64,000 nucleotides of DNA from Arthrospiribacter ruber (GTDB taxonomy: Bacteria; Bacteroidota; Bacteroidia; Cytophagales; Cyclobacteriaceae), in the NCBI RefSeq assembly GCF_019343195.1, contig NZ_RPHB01000005.1, forward strand, positions 1-64,000, read 5' to 3'. Below are positions 30,291 through 39,023 of this stretch, piece by piece (position 1 is the first letter of the stretch; every line of letters starts with the position of its first letter). The notes below the pieces were generated by a model. The model was not told the origin of the DNA. It did not search any database and saw only the letters and a program-made list of their open reading frames with translations. Position numbers and translations under genes: made by a program.

Positions 30291-30366
30291 ACTTTTCCCT
30301 TCGGCAGTACTAACTGCATCAGGTTCGTAGGGTATGATCTCAGTCCGTAAAGGACACCCCTAAAGT
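30291..30366 (-). promoter_or_regulatory. TPP riboswitch (THI element)
   Basis: The minus strand reads GGGGTGTCC, then CTGAGAT, ACCC, ACCTGATGCAG and TGCCGAAGGG, the conserved core of the THI box with its pyrimidine-sensing CTGAGA and pyrophosphate-sensing ACCTGA loops. It sits about 100 nt before thiS. Binding of thiamine pyrophosphate should switch off the whole thiS-thiC-thiE-thiG-thiH-thiF operon. Confidence 0.95.
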
Positions 30367-30560
30367 TTCCTCAAACCTATATAAAACAATTTGGAAATGC
30401 AATTTGAACAGAAATCTAATATGAAATCTAGTGTTTCTTTTCTTAAAAAAATTTAGGTTAGTATTAATTAAAATCCAAAAAGGGTAAAAATATTCTAATT
30501 TAATGGGGTAATATTTATATCAAATTATTACTTTAGTGATCTGGACTAAATTTTATATTA

Positions 30561-31748
30561 ATGAAAAGAATTTTAAGTAACTTTTGTCTTCCTTTAGTAT
30601 TATGTTTAATTCTGACTTTTCTACAGTCGTGTACTGACGATGACGTCCTTCCTGAAGTAGAAGAAAGTCCTGCAAAATTTGAACGGTATTGGAACCTTCA
30701 GCACTCAAGAGGAGATTTTGGGAATTTGAAAAAAATCAATGACAGGCTTTATTTTTCAAATGTTATCAATCCAGGATTTTTTGATATGGAGGACAATCAG
30801 CATGTATTGGCCGCACAGGAATATGACATGAAGTTTGGTCACTCGTTTTCGGAATTGTTTTCTGCGGGAGTAGTCCAAAGCCGGAAAACTTTATTGGTCA
30901 TGCCGAACACCAATTTTATGGACAATTATACAGCCCGACTCACACCACTAAATATCCCGGAACTTCCATTGGAAGCACAGGTGAAACCGGGCTGGTTTGA
31001 GGTTCCTAATTATGCGATCAATGATAATTTTATTATTTCAACTTGGGACCGAAATATTTTTGAATCTGGTATGGATCTCTTCGATAATACCTTTATCCTT
31101 GAATTGAATCAGGCCACATCTTCTTTTGGGCCATATATCAATCCAACAGATCCAATTGTCAGGAAAATCAAAATTGATCTTGAAATTCAGGGAGCTACCC
31201 GACTGGATCTGATTTCGGCATTTACTCACAAAGATGGATGGCTGGTTTCTGGATGTATAGGAGGTATTTGTAGTTCTTTTTTCATTACAAAAGAAGGAAA
31301 TGCCACACCTATCCGTTCTCTTGACGAAAGGTTTGTAGTATTTTCCTTTATTGAAGGCCCCAATGGTGACTCCTTTTTAAGTACAGAAGGAATGATCTTT
31401 TATTCCAACAATGGTGATATCTACAATTTTGAGCAAGTAGCATACTCCAACCAATGGCATAGATTGAAATTCATAGATGATCGCTTGATTACATGGGTGG
31501 GAACAGACAAAATTTATGAATTAAAAAACTACACGGACCCGGAAAATATTGAGGCTGTAGAATTGATCAATGAAGGTTTGGAAGGTCTTTGGGTAAAAGA
31601 TATTGAATTGTTTAATAACCGGATTTTTGTATCCACTAATGCAGGCTTATTTCTCAAAGATTTGGAAGATTTATGGGTCTACAAAGAAGATGTCAACGGT
31701 GAGCTTTCCAAAAGTTCAGAAATAAGTCCGGTAAGCGATGGGCAATAG
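30561..31748 (+). CDS. hypothetical lipoprotein, possibly beta-propeller
   Basis: A 395-residue lipoprotein with lipobox Cys24 (LQSC). Repeats of strand-rich segments such as INDRLYFSN, HKDGWLVSG, IDDRLITWVG and FNNRIFVSTNAG suggest a beta-propeller, like two-component-regulator propeller or PQQ-type repeats. No catalytic motif is seen and I do not recognise the family. It is divergent from the thiamine operon, but nothing shows a functional link. Confidence 0.65.
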   Translation: MKRILSNFCLPLVLCLILTFLQSCTDDDVLPEVEESPAKFERYWNLQHSRGDFGNLKKINDRLYFSNVINPGFFDMEDNQHVLAAQEYDMKFGHSFSELFSAGVVQSRKTLLVMPNTNFMDNYTARLTPLNIPELPLEAQVKPGWFEVPNYAINDNFIISTWDRNIFESGMDLFDNTFILELNQATSSFGPYINPTDPIVRKIKIDLEIQGATRLDLISAFTHKDGWLVSGCIGGICSSFFITKEGNATPIRSLDERFVVFSFIEGPNGDSFLSTEGMIFYSNNGDIYNFEQVAYSNQWHRLKFIDDRLITWVGTDKIYELKNYTDPENIEAVELINEGLEGLWVKDIELFNNRIFVSTNAGLFLKDLEDLWVYKEDVNGELSKSSEISPVSDGQ

Positions 31749-31901
31749 CACCATTGTCAAAATTCAGGAAGTAAGCAATGGTAGTGGATTAATCCTGCTG
31801 ATCCATCCCATCTAAGAAATAGATTAACCAGTTGATTTGGTGAAATATTCTTTATGCATTTCTTTAGGTTGGAATTTTACAGAAAGAAAATAATTAAGGT
31901 G

Positions 31902-32588
31902 TTAATCTTTCCTCACAATCAGTCGTAACCCCTTTTCATCTTCTACCTTTTTGAGCAATTCCACCACACTGCTGACATTCAGCTTTTTCATTATATTAAA
32001 GCGGTGTGTCTCAATGGTTCTGATGCTTTTTTTGAGCTGATCAGCAATCTCCTTATTGTTCACACCACTGTAAATAAGTTGAAGGATTTCCTTTTCACGC
32101 TTGGTAAGGTCATAATCATACTCTGAGTCCTTTTGGACCGGCTCACCTGGATTTTTAACGGTCAGGTAGGAATTGATCAGCACATTGCTGATATCCCCAC
32201 TAAAATATTTTCCTCCTTTGTGTATGGAGCGGATAGCTTTGAGAAATTCATCTTTGCTCGTATCTTTCAGCAGGTATCCTGATGCCCCCACTTCTACTGA
32301 TTGTAGGATATACTCTTCATCATTGTGCATGGAGAGGATCAATGCCCTGGTCTTTTCAGAATAATCTTTGAGTTTTCGGGTTGCCTCCAAGCCATTCATG
32401 TTGGGCATCCGGATATCAATCACAAGTACATCCGGTTGCAGCTGCTTTACGGCTTCGAGGGCTTCCAATCCATCATTGGCCTCTCCGATGACTTTGATTT
32501 CACCTTCTGTTTCGAGCAATAGTTTAATACCGTTTCGTACTACGGTATGGTCATCTGCCAATACTACATTTATCTGATCTGTCGTCAT
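31902..32588 (-). CDS. NarL/FixJ-type response regulator
   Basis: A 228-residue regulator. The receiver (1-120) has the acidic pocket ADDH, phospho-acceptor Asp58 in VIDIRMPNMNG and the conserved Lys in GYLLKD. The C-terminal LuxR-type helix-turn-helix (about 160-220) carries LTKREKEILQLIYSG and NNKEIADQLKKSIRTIETHR. It follows the NarX-like kinase gene by 8 bp and is its cognate partner. By position and by the heptamers found upstream of nirB, narK and the kinase gene, it probably activates the nitrate genes. Confidence 0.9.
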   Translation of the reverse strand: MTTDQINVVLADDHTVVRNGIKLLLETEGEIKVIGEANDGLEALEAVKQLQPDVLVIDIRMPNMNGLEATRKLKDYSEKTRALILSMHNDEEYILQSVEVGASGYLLKDTSKDEFLKAIRSIHKGGKYFSGDISNVLINSYLTVKNPGEPVQKDSEYDYDLTKREKEILQLIYSGVNNKEIADQLKKSIRTIETHRFNIMKKLNVSSVVELLKKVEDEKGLRLIVRKD

Positions 32589-32596
32589 TTGGGTTA

Positions 32597-34399
32597 TTAT
32601 TTATATTCCAATGGTAAATCAATTTGGATCTTGGTTCCTTTTCCAGGAGCTGTTTCCAACAAAAACTGGCCATTGATAAAGTTTACTCTTTCCTTAATGT
32701 TAAAGATTCCATGACCTGAGGCTTTAAAATGGCCTTCTTGGGTCAGTTTGCCATAATCAAAGCCCTTCCCGTCATCTATAATTTCCAAATTTAGAAATTT
32801 TGTGTTGTGCGCAAGCCTGATTTTGATCTGGCTTGCTTCCGAGTACTTGATCGCATTGTTTACAGCTTCCTGTACGATGCGGTAAATATTGTTCTCCGTC
32901 TTGACTTCTAACCTGGAAAGGAAGCCAGTCCTGTTTTCAAAAACCACAGGGATTTTGGAAATTTTGGACATTTCATCGGCAAACTTGTTGAGCACGGCTG
33001 CCAGTCCATAATCCGACAAGGCTACAGGTGTCAAGTGAAAGGATATTCTTCGGACTTCTTTTATTACATCAGCAATCAGCTTTTTGGACACTTCAAGTCT
33101 TTTTTCCTCTTGAAAAGTTTTCACCTCATTGATGCCGTCTAGACTGAATTTGAGTGCAGAAAGGTACTGACCAATGCCATCATGAAGGTCCCTTGAAATC
33201 CTTCTCCGCTCTTCTTCCTGTCCCTCCAGAATCAATGCTGACCTGTACTGCTGTTCCTTAAGTCGTTTGTCCAGTTTTTCCTTGTGAATTTCCTGAGATC
33301 GTGCCTGTGCCTCCTTCACTTCAGTCTCATCCACTGAAATCAGCATCAGGCTTTCTATCTGGGATTCCTTATCGAGAACCGGAACCAAATGCAGTTGAAG
33401 CCAGACAAAGTCTCCTTCTTCATTGACCAACTTTAGGTCTCCTTCCCAGCTTTCACCTTCATGGAGCAGGTCTTTGATTTTTTGGACAAATTTGGAATTG
33501 TACCCTTGATTCTCCAACCAGATAAAGAGATTCAAAGGTTTCACATCCCCAAAAGTCATAATCTCGGAAAATTTTTCAGAAAAATAAGTGAAGTCACCGG
33601 TTGGACTGCATTGGGCATAGAGTGTCAGGTCCTCTACTTCAACTTCTGCCTCTGCTAATTCTAGGTAGGATTTTTCCAAAGATTCATATAGTGCCGATAT
33701 TTCCAAGGTCATTTTCCTGGACTTGGACTCCTTTTCAGCCAATTCTTTAAAATTGCTTTTTATCAGTTGGGCTGAAGGCCAAAAAATAAACCTCAGCTCG
33801 AGAAATATCAGAAAGAGAGCAAGCCCGAGTAAAACGAGTTCTGCCTTACGCAACCGGGATACTTTAGCCTGGGCCAATCGGTCTATTTGATCTACAATCC
33901 GGTCCATGACTTCCAAAAAAGCCCCTTCATTTGCAAGAATTGAATCCAAAGCATCATCTTCCAAGGATTGCTCTAAGTTATCTGCCAACAAGCTGGAAAC
34001 CCCTGACACTATAGCTTCGAAATTGGGCCGAATTTGATTGAAAAGAAGCAGGACTTCCCTATCAGTAACACCTTTGACACCCAATTTATGATTGCCGGAT
34101 AATAGGGCTTCATGGGCTATGGTCCATTCCTGAAGACTTTTGGCCAAATCCTTTCGGTATTGATCCCTTTCGGGACCCTGAGCATTGGAAAAAAGTAAAG
34201 CTGTTTTGGTGATTTTTTGACTTAGCATACGCTGTCTGCCGGAAAGGTTCACCTCTCTGGAATCACTTTCCTGCTGGGAAATATAGTACTGGAGAATTCC
34301 CTGACTGATCAAAATAGTCAAGGCTATTGCAGACAATGCAAACAGGTACCTCCATCGGAGGTTTGAAAACCTTTTTATACCCTGTTCACCAGAATCCAT
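32597..34399 (-). CDS. NarX-like nitrate-sensing histidine kinase
   Basis: A membrane sensor kinase of about 600 residues. TM1 lies at about 17-39, followed by a periplasmic PilJ/NarX-type helical domain with a P-box-like segment NLSGRQRMLSQKI (51-63), the nitrate-contact region of NarX-type sensors. TM2 is near 185-205. Then come a PAS domain (about 255-365, GDFTYFSEKFSEIM), a coiled linker, a HisKA_3 domain with the phospho-acceptor His in ISRDLHDGIGQYLSALK, and HATPase_c (IVQEAVNNAIKYS, DDGKGFD). The frame opens at a TTG at 34420; the ATG at 34399 is preferred. An inverted repeat of nitrate-type heptamers lies directly before that start. Nitrate sensing is inferred from domain and context. 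Confidence 0.85.
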   Translation of the reverse strand: MDSGEQGIKRFSNLRWRYLFALSAIALTILISQGILQYYISQQESDSREVNLSGRQRMLSQKITKTALLFSNAQGPERDQYRKDLAKSLQEWTIAHEALLSGNHKLGVKGVTDREVLLLFNQIRPNFEAIVSGVSSLLADNLEQSLEDDALDSILANEGAFLEVMDRIVDQIDRLAQAKVSRLRKAELVLLGLALFLIFLELRFIFWPSAQLIKSNFKELAEKESKSRKMTLEISALYESLEKSYLELAEAEVEVEDLTLYAQCSPTGDFTYFSEKFSEIMTFGDVKPLNLFIWLENQGYNSKFVQKIKDLLHEGESWEGDLKLVNEEGDFVWLQLHLVPVLDKESQIESLMLISVDETEVKEAQARSQEIHKEKLDKRLKEQQYRSALILEGQEEERRRISRDLHDGIGQYLSALKFSLDGINEVKTFQEEKRLEVSKKLIADVIKEVRRISFHLTPVALSDYGLAAVLNKFADEMSKISKIPVVFENRTGFLSRLEVKTENNIYRIVQEAVNNAIKYSEASQIKIRLAHNTKFLNLEIIDDGKGFDYGKLTQEGHFKASGHGIFNIKERVNFINGQFLLETAPGKGTKIQIDLPLEYK

Positions 34400-34430
34400 A
34401 TACTTAATTTTTAAATTCAAATTTAAGTAT
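34400..34430. promoter_or_regulatory. inverted repeat before narX-like gene
   Basis: ATACTTAA (34400-34407) and TTAAGTAT (34423-34430) form an 8-bp inverted repeat next to the kinase start codon. The half sites resemble those in the two divergent nitrate promoters of this locus, which suggests autoregulation. It could also be a chance AT-rich palindrome. Confidence 0.3.
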
Positions 34431-34486
34431 TTAAACCAATATTAAGTGTAAATACGCAATTTGAACAATACAAATGAAATTAATTC

Positions 34487-34870
34487 TCAGTAATTTTGAT
34501 CAAATCCTATAAAAACGAAGCCATCCTCCACTTTCACAGGATAGGTGATGATGGAGCATTCATCTCCATCGAGGTTATTTCCGTTTTTAAGAGAAAAAGT
34601 CATTTTATGATATGGACAAGCAACCTTGGGTTCTTCTCCGCAAGAGCCGATCATCCCTCGTGAAAGGGCCATCTGCATCTTATGTGGGCATAAGTTCTGG
34701 CAGGCATACCATTCATTCCTTCTTGTAAAATTGAAGACAGCAATCTGCAAATCCTTGTACTTGACACAGGCTCCGCCATTTTCAGGAAAAGCCGATACAG
34801 AAGCCGCCTTAAACCATGTAATCTCTTCAGATTGCTCAGCTTTTTTGTATTTTTCTAATTCTGTAAACAT
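34487..34870 (-). CDS. nirD: nitrite reductase small subunit NirD
   Basis: A 127-residue Rieske-fold protein from the ATG at 34870 (MFTELEKYKK). Unlike enteric NirD, which lacks the cluster, this one retains both Rieske ligand pairs: CPH (Cys61, His63) and CPYH (Cys85, His88), so a [2Fe-2S] cluster is likely. It pairs with NirB, encoded 59 bp upstream on the same strand, for cytoplasmic NAD(P)H-dependent reduction of nitrite to ammonium. Confidence 0.9.
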   Translation of the reverse strand: MFTELEKYKKAEQSEEITWFKAASVSAFPENGGACVKYKDLQIAVFNFTRRNEWYACQNLCPHKMQMALSRGMIGSCGEEPKVACPYHKMTFSLKNGNNLDGDECSIITYPVKVEDGFVFIGFDQNY

Positions 34871-34929
34871 GTTAAAATAGGTTTGGTAAATGAATCTGGA
34901 ATACAACAATTATTTAAACCGTTAATTTT

Positions 34930-37422
34930 TCAAGACCAATCAACAGGTCGCTTTTGTCCTCTCATTGGTTGAAATCCTACTGTCGGATCTTTTTCTTCTG
35001 AATTGACAAAATGTTTGAATTTGGCCCTAAGGCTAGGATTATTGACTACTTCTTTCCATTCACAGGAATAGGTCTCTATCATAAATGCCATTTCCTTCTC
35101 TAACTCCTCACCTAGGCCTAGACAATCGTTCACCACTACATCTTTCAGGTAGGCAATCCCTCCTTCCATTTTATTCAGCCATGTGGCTGTCCTATTGAGT
35201 GGTTCGGCCGTCTTGATATAAAACATCAGAAAACGGTCAATATATTTCAAGCAGGTTTCATCGTCCAGATCATTGGCCAAGAGTACTGCATGTTGAGGTT
35301 TAGACCCACCATTACCACATACATAAAGGTTCCAGCCTTTTTCGGTGGCAATGATACCGAAATCCTTACTCTGGGCTTCCGCACATTCCCGCGTGCAGCC
35401 CGAAACTGCACCTTTGAGTTTATGTGGAGACCTAAGACCCCGGTATCTTTCTTCAACCCGAATGGCAAAAGAAACAGCATCTTGCACGCCGTACCTGCAC
35501 CATGTTGTTCCCACACAGCTTTTAACAGTTCGCAGTGACTTTCCATAAGCATGACCGCTTTCAAAACCCGCATCTATGAGTTCTTCCCAAATATCAGGCA
35601 GCTCATCCACTCTGGCCCCGAACATGTCTATCCTTTGTCCTCCGGTGATTTTGGTGTATAATCCATATTTTTTAGCAACTTCACCGATTACAATGAGCTT
35701 ATCAGGAGTGATCTCACCTCCGGGAATTCTAGGTACCACAGAATAAGTACCTCCCTTTTGGATATTGGCTAAAAAACGGTCGTTTGTATCTTGTATGGTA
35801 TCCTGCAAAACAACCAGTTCATTCCAGGTACTGGCCAATAAAGATGCTACCAAAGGCTTGCATACCTCGCAACCGTCACCTTCACCAAATTCATCAAGAA
35901 GGGCATCATAAGTTTTTATCCCTCTGACCTTTATCAAATCCAATAGCTCCTGACGGGAGTAATCAAAGTGCTCACAGACTACATTTTTCACATTTTTCCC
36001 CATGGCTTTCAACTCTGCATGTAGCAGGTCTTTGATCAAAGGCATACACCCGCCACAGCCCGTCCCTGCTTTGGTACATTTCTTTAAAGCGTCTACATCA
36101 TGTACCCCTTCGGAAATGACTTCACACAGGTCTGATTTACTGATGTTTTCGCAGGAACAAACCTGAGCTGTAGCCGGAAGTGCATCTACACCTGATCCCA
36201 TTTCTTTCTCCCCACCTCTTGCACCAAGAATAAGGTCTTCCGGCTCAGGAGGCAGTGGCATATTGTTTTGCACCATTTGAAGAAGCATGCCGTATACAGA
36301 CGTATCCCCTACCAGGATTCCTCCAAGCAGTCGCTTACCATCTTCAGAAATGTTAATTCTCTTATATATACCCTTACTTTTATTTTCATAAACAATGGGC
36401 TTACTCGGTTCTGATTCACCGAAGGCATCCCCAAAACTTCCTACCTCAACACCTATAAGTTTCAGCTTGGTTGACATATCATAACCTGTAAAAGGTCTGA
36501 CTTCATTTTGCATAAGTTGGTTGACTACCTGTGTTGCCATCTCATAACCCGGTGCCACCAATCCAAAAACCATATTATTGTAAGAAGCTGCTTCACCAAT
36601 GGCAAAAATATCAGGGTCATTGGTTTGCAAAAACTCATTGACCACAAAACCTCCTCGGGCTGCTTTTTCCAGACCTGCCTTTTCCGCAAGCTCATCCCTT
36701 GGTTTGATGCCAGCAGAAACCACCAGCATGTCCACCTCCAAAAAAGATCCGTCTGCAAACTCCAACCCTGTCAATTTACCGTTTCCTTTGATCTCTCTGG
36801 TATTTTTGTTCAGATGAATGCTGATTCCTAGTTCCTCAAGCTTGCTTTGAAGCAGTCCTGAACCAGCTTCATCCAGCTGTCTGGGCATGAGCCTAGGTGC
36901 AAATTCTATAACGTGGGTTTTCAGGCCCATGTCCAAGACAGCTTTGGCAGCCTCCAGCCCAAGCAGCCCTCCCCCGATCACAGCGGCAGATTTGGCTTTT
37001 TGTCCATATTGCATCATAGATTCCAGGTCCTCCAAAGTTCTGTACATAAACACTCCACGCTTTTCCACTCCCTGAATCGGCGGAACAAAAGCAGATGCTC
37101 CTGTAGCCAGGATCAGATAATCATAATGGATTTTGTGACCCAAATGACTCAGTACATACTTGTTTTCCCTGTCAATCAGAACAATAAGTTCCTTAGTTCT
37201 AAGGTCGATCTGATTTTCCCTATACCAAGATCGGGAAGCCAATAAAAGGTCATTTGCCTTTTTGCCCGAAAAATAAGCACTAAGATGAACCCTGTCATAA
37301 GCAGGCCAAGGCTCCTCCCCAAACACCGTAATTTCAAATTGTTTTCCGGGATCCTTGGTTCTTAGCTTCTCACAAAACTTGTAACCCACCATCCCATTTC
37401 CGATCACAACTACCTTTTTCAT
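34930..37422 (-). CDS. nirB: assimilatory nitrite reductase large subunit NirB
   Basis: An 830-residue enzyme. Residues 1-310 hold the FAD/NAD(P)H module (VVIGNGMVGYKFCEKL, AAVIGGGLLGLEAA). A BFD-type [2Fe-2S] segment follows (CSCENISKSDLCEVI, TGCGGCMP), then a second cysteine pair (GDGCEVCKP). The ferredoxin-like half domain is near 555-620. The siroheme domain carries CVGTTWC and CTREC, the four ligands of the siroheme-coupled [4Fe-4S] cluster. It reduces nitrite to ammonium with six electrons from NAD(P)H. Length matches the family. It leads the nirB-nirD transcript, and the conserved 20-bp motif lies about 75 bp before its start. Confidence 0.96.
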   Translation of the reverse strand: MKKVVVIGNGMVGYKFCEKLRTKDPGKQFEITVFGEEPWPAYDRVHLSAYFSGKKANDLLLASRSWYRENQIDLRTKELIVLIDRENKYVLSHLGHKIHYDYLILATGASAFVPPIQGVEKRGVFMYRTLEDLESMMQYGQKAKSAAVIGGGLLGLEAAKAVLDMGLKTHVIEFAPRLMPRQLDEAGSGLLQSKLEELGISIHLNKNTREIKGNGKLTGLEFADGSFLEVDMLVVSAGIKPRDELAEKAGLEKAARGGFVVNEFLQTNDPDIFAIGEAASYNNMVFGLVAPGYEMATQVVNQLMQNEVRPFTGYDMSTKLKLIGVEVGSFGDAFGESEPSKPIVYENKSKGIYKRINISEDGKRLLGGILVGDTSVYGMLLQMVQNNMPLPPEPEDLILGARGGEKEMGSGVDALPATAQVCSCENISKSDLCEVISEGVHDVDALKKCTKAGTGCGGCMPLIKDLLHAELKAMGKNVKNVVCEHFDYSRQELLDLIKVRGIKTYDALLDEFGEGDGCEVCKPLVASLLASTWNELVVLQDTIQDTNDRFLANIQKGGTYSVVPRIPGGEITPDKLIVIGEVAKKYGLYTKITGGQRIDMFGARVDELPDIWEELIDAGFESGHAYGKSLRTVKSCVGTTWCRYGVQDAVSFAIRVEERYRGLRSPHKLKGAVSGCTRECAEAQSKDFGIIATEKGWNLYVCGNGGSKPQHAVLLANDLDDETCLKYIDRFLMFYIKTAEPLNRTATWLNKMEGGIAYLKDVVVNDCLGLGEELEKEMAFMIETYSCEWKEVVNNPSLRAKFKHFVNSEEKDPTVGFQPMRGQKRPVDWS

Positions 37423-37495
37423 ATGATAATATTTTTTTGGACTTTGGTTTCTATAAAATATCTACAATCAGCAAGCTCATCAACGAATCTCAAAT

Positions 37496-37573
37496 AGTAT
37501 TAATACTTAGATTACACTGCTAAATTAAAAGATAATTTTTATAATTGTAAGTAATTTTACGTATTTTTACTTA
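37496..37573. promoter_or_regulatory. nirB/cobA divergent regulatory region with shared motif
   Basis: On the minus strand 37515-37496 reads GTAATCTAAGTATTAATACT, identical at 19 of 20 positions to 45503-45522 before narK. Its core AGTATTAATACT is a perfect palindrome. A second element at 37548-37573 has TAAGTA, TACGTA and TACTTA spaced by 4 bp each. Several half sites approach the NarL heptamer TACYYMT. The likely binder is the NarL-like regulator of this locus; that is inference. Confidence 0.5.
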
Positions 37574-37607
37574 ATTTTAATTTCTCAAACTACTTAGAAA
37601 TCTAAAA

Positions 37608-38384
37608 ATGAAGCACAAACCATTTCTTACTTTGGTAGGAGCAGGCCCTGGAGATCCTGACCTGATCACTTTGAAGGGGATAAAAGCGATTTCAAGCGCT
37701 GATGTTATCCTTTATGACGCGTTGGCAAATCCGGTTCTTTTGGAGCATGCTCCTGAAACTACTTTGAAGATATTTGTAGGGAAAAGAGCAGGGTTGCATC
37801 AAAAACAGCAACTCGAAATAAACAAAATGATCGTAGGGTATGCCCGAAGCATGGGCCATGTGGTAAGGCTAAAAGGCGGAGATCCTTATGTATTTGGCAG
37901 AGGCCATGAGGAGCTGGAATACGCATTGTCACATGACATTCCTGGAAGCTATGTTCCGGGCATTAGTAGCTCCATATCAGTACCGGGCCTTTGCGGAATT
38001 CCACTGACAAAAAGAAACATCAATGAAAGCTTTATGGTGGTCACTGGCACCCTGAAAGACGGTAGTATTTCCAATGACCTTTTTATGGCCGCTCAGAGCA
38101 GTGCCACAATAGTCATTTTGATGGGAATCAATAAACTAAAGTCCATCATAGAAATTTTCAAAACTTTCAGGGGCGAAGAGGAACCTATTGCCCTGATTCA
38201 AAACGGCTCTTTGGCAAATCAAAAAATGCTGACAGGAAGATTGCGGGATATTTTAAAAAAGCAGGATACTGAGCCTATTGGCTCCCCTGCCCTTATTGTA
38301 ATAGGGAAAGTGATCCTTGAACAATTAAAACTTAAAGAAAGCATGCATCAGCTTATGGAGACAAGTTCCATGGATTCCCTTTAA
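37608..38384 (+). CDS. cobA: uroporphyrinogen-III C-methyltransferase
   Basis: A 258-residue SAM-dependent methyltransferase of the SUMT/CysG-A family. The N-terminal block is VGAGPGDPDLITLKG, and GGDPYVFGRGHEE with SFMVVTGTLKDG match the SAM and substrate sites. It methylates uroporphyrinogen III twice to precorrin-2, the first step to siroheme, the cofactor of NirB. It is divergent from nirB and shares its regulatory region. The dehydrogenase/ferrochelatase part of CysG is absent and must be encoded elsewhere. Confidence 0.93.
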   Translation: MKHKPFLTLVGAGPGDPDLITLKGIKAISSADVILYDALANPVLLEHAPETTLKIFVGKRAGLHQKQQLEINKMIVGYARSMGHVVRLKGGDPYVFGRGHEELEYALSHDIPGSYVPGISSSISVPGLCGIPLTKRNINESFMVVTGTLKDGSISNDLFMAAQSSATIVILMGINKLKSIIEIFKTFRGEEEPIALIQNGSLANQKMLTGRLRDILKKQDTEPIGSPALIVIGKVILEQLKLKESMHQLMETSSMDSL

Positions 38385-38422
38385 AATATCTATTTTTACC
38401 CCACTCACCAGCGCATGCAGCC

Positions 38423-39019
38423 ATGAAGACAGAAAAATTAAGCCAGACTATAGCCGAAATAGACAGGTTAAATGCAGAGGATCCATTTTATGATAATAAT
38501 GATGGAAAGATGATCCCCAAAGAATTGTTGTATAGCCAAAGAATGTCCAAAATGTTAATGGATTATGAGCCAATGGCTTCTGAACCATTGCAGATTGCTA
38601 CCAGGGCACAACACATTCAACGCTGGAAAATTCCAAGAGAATCCTATCCTATGGATCGAAAAGGCTACCTCATGTGGCGTACTGAACTCAAAAATTTTCA
38701 CGGAAAAGTCACCTCTGACCTAATGGAAAAAATGGGATATCATGAGGCTGAAATAGGTCATGTCGATGATCTGATCAACAAAAGAAGGTTGAAAACCGAT
38801 CATGAGGCACAATGTCTTGAGGATGTAGTATGCTTGGTATTTTTAAAGTATTATTTTGATGATTTTATTGAAAAACATGCAAATGAGGAAGATAAAATCA
38901 TTTCCATTGTCCGTAAGACATGGAAAAAAATGTCTGAAAAAGGACATCAAGCAGCTTTAAACATGTCTCATTCACCCAAGTCGCTGAATTTGATAAAGGC
39001 AGCGCTTGAGCAGGATTAA
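38423..39019 (+). CDS. DUF4202 family protein
   Basis: A 198-residue protein matching DUF4202 in length and pattern, with ARAQHIQRWKIPR, YLMWRTELKNFH and an HD-like spacing of His, Glu and Asp (HEAEIGHVDDLINKR, then CLEDVVCLVFLKYYFDDF). The family is often found with sulfate or nitrate assimilation genes and may be a metal-dependent phosphohydrolase; its reaction is not known to me. It follows cobA by 38 bp on the same strand and ends 4 bp from the convergent rubredoxin-type gene. Confidence 0.75.
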   Translation: MKTEKLSQTIAEIDRLNAEDPFYDNNDGKMIPKELLYSQRMSKMLMDYEPMASEPLQIATRAQHIQRWKIPRESYPMDRKGYLMWRTELKNFHGKVTSDLMEKMGYHEAEIGHVDDLINKRRLKTDHEAQCLEDVVCLVFLKYYFDDFIEKHANEEDKIISIVRKTWKKMSEKGHQAALNMSHSPKSLNLIKAALEQD

Positions 39020-39023
39020 CCTC

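Noticed and set aside
31750-31782. terminator after the lipoprotein gene ending at 31748
   Set aside because: The 7-bp inverted repeat has a 19-nt loop and no T-run on either strand.
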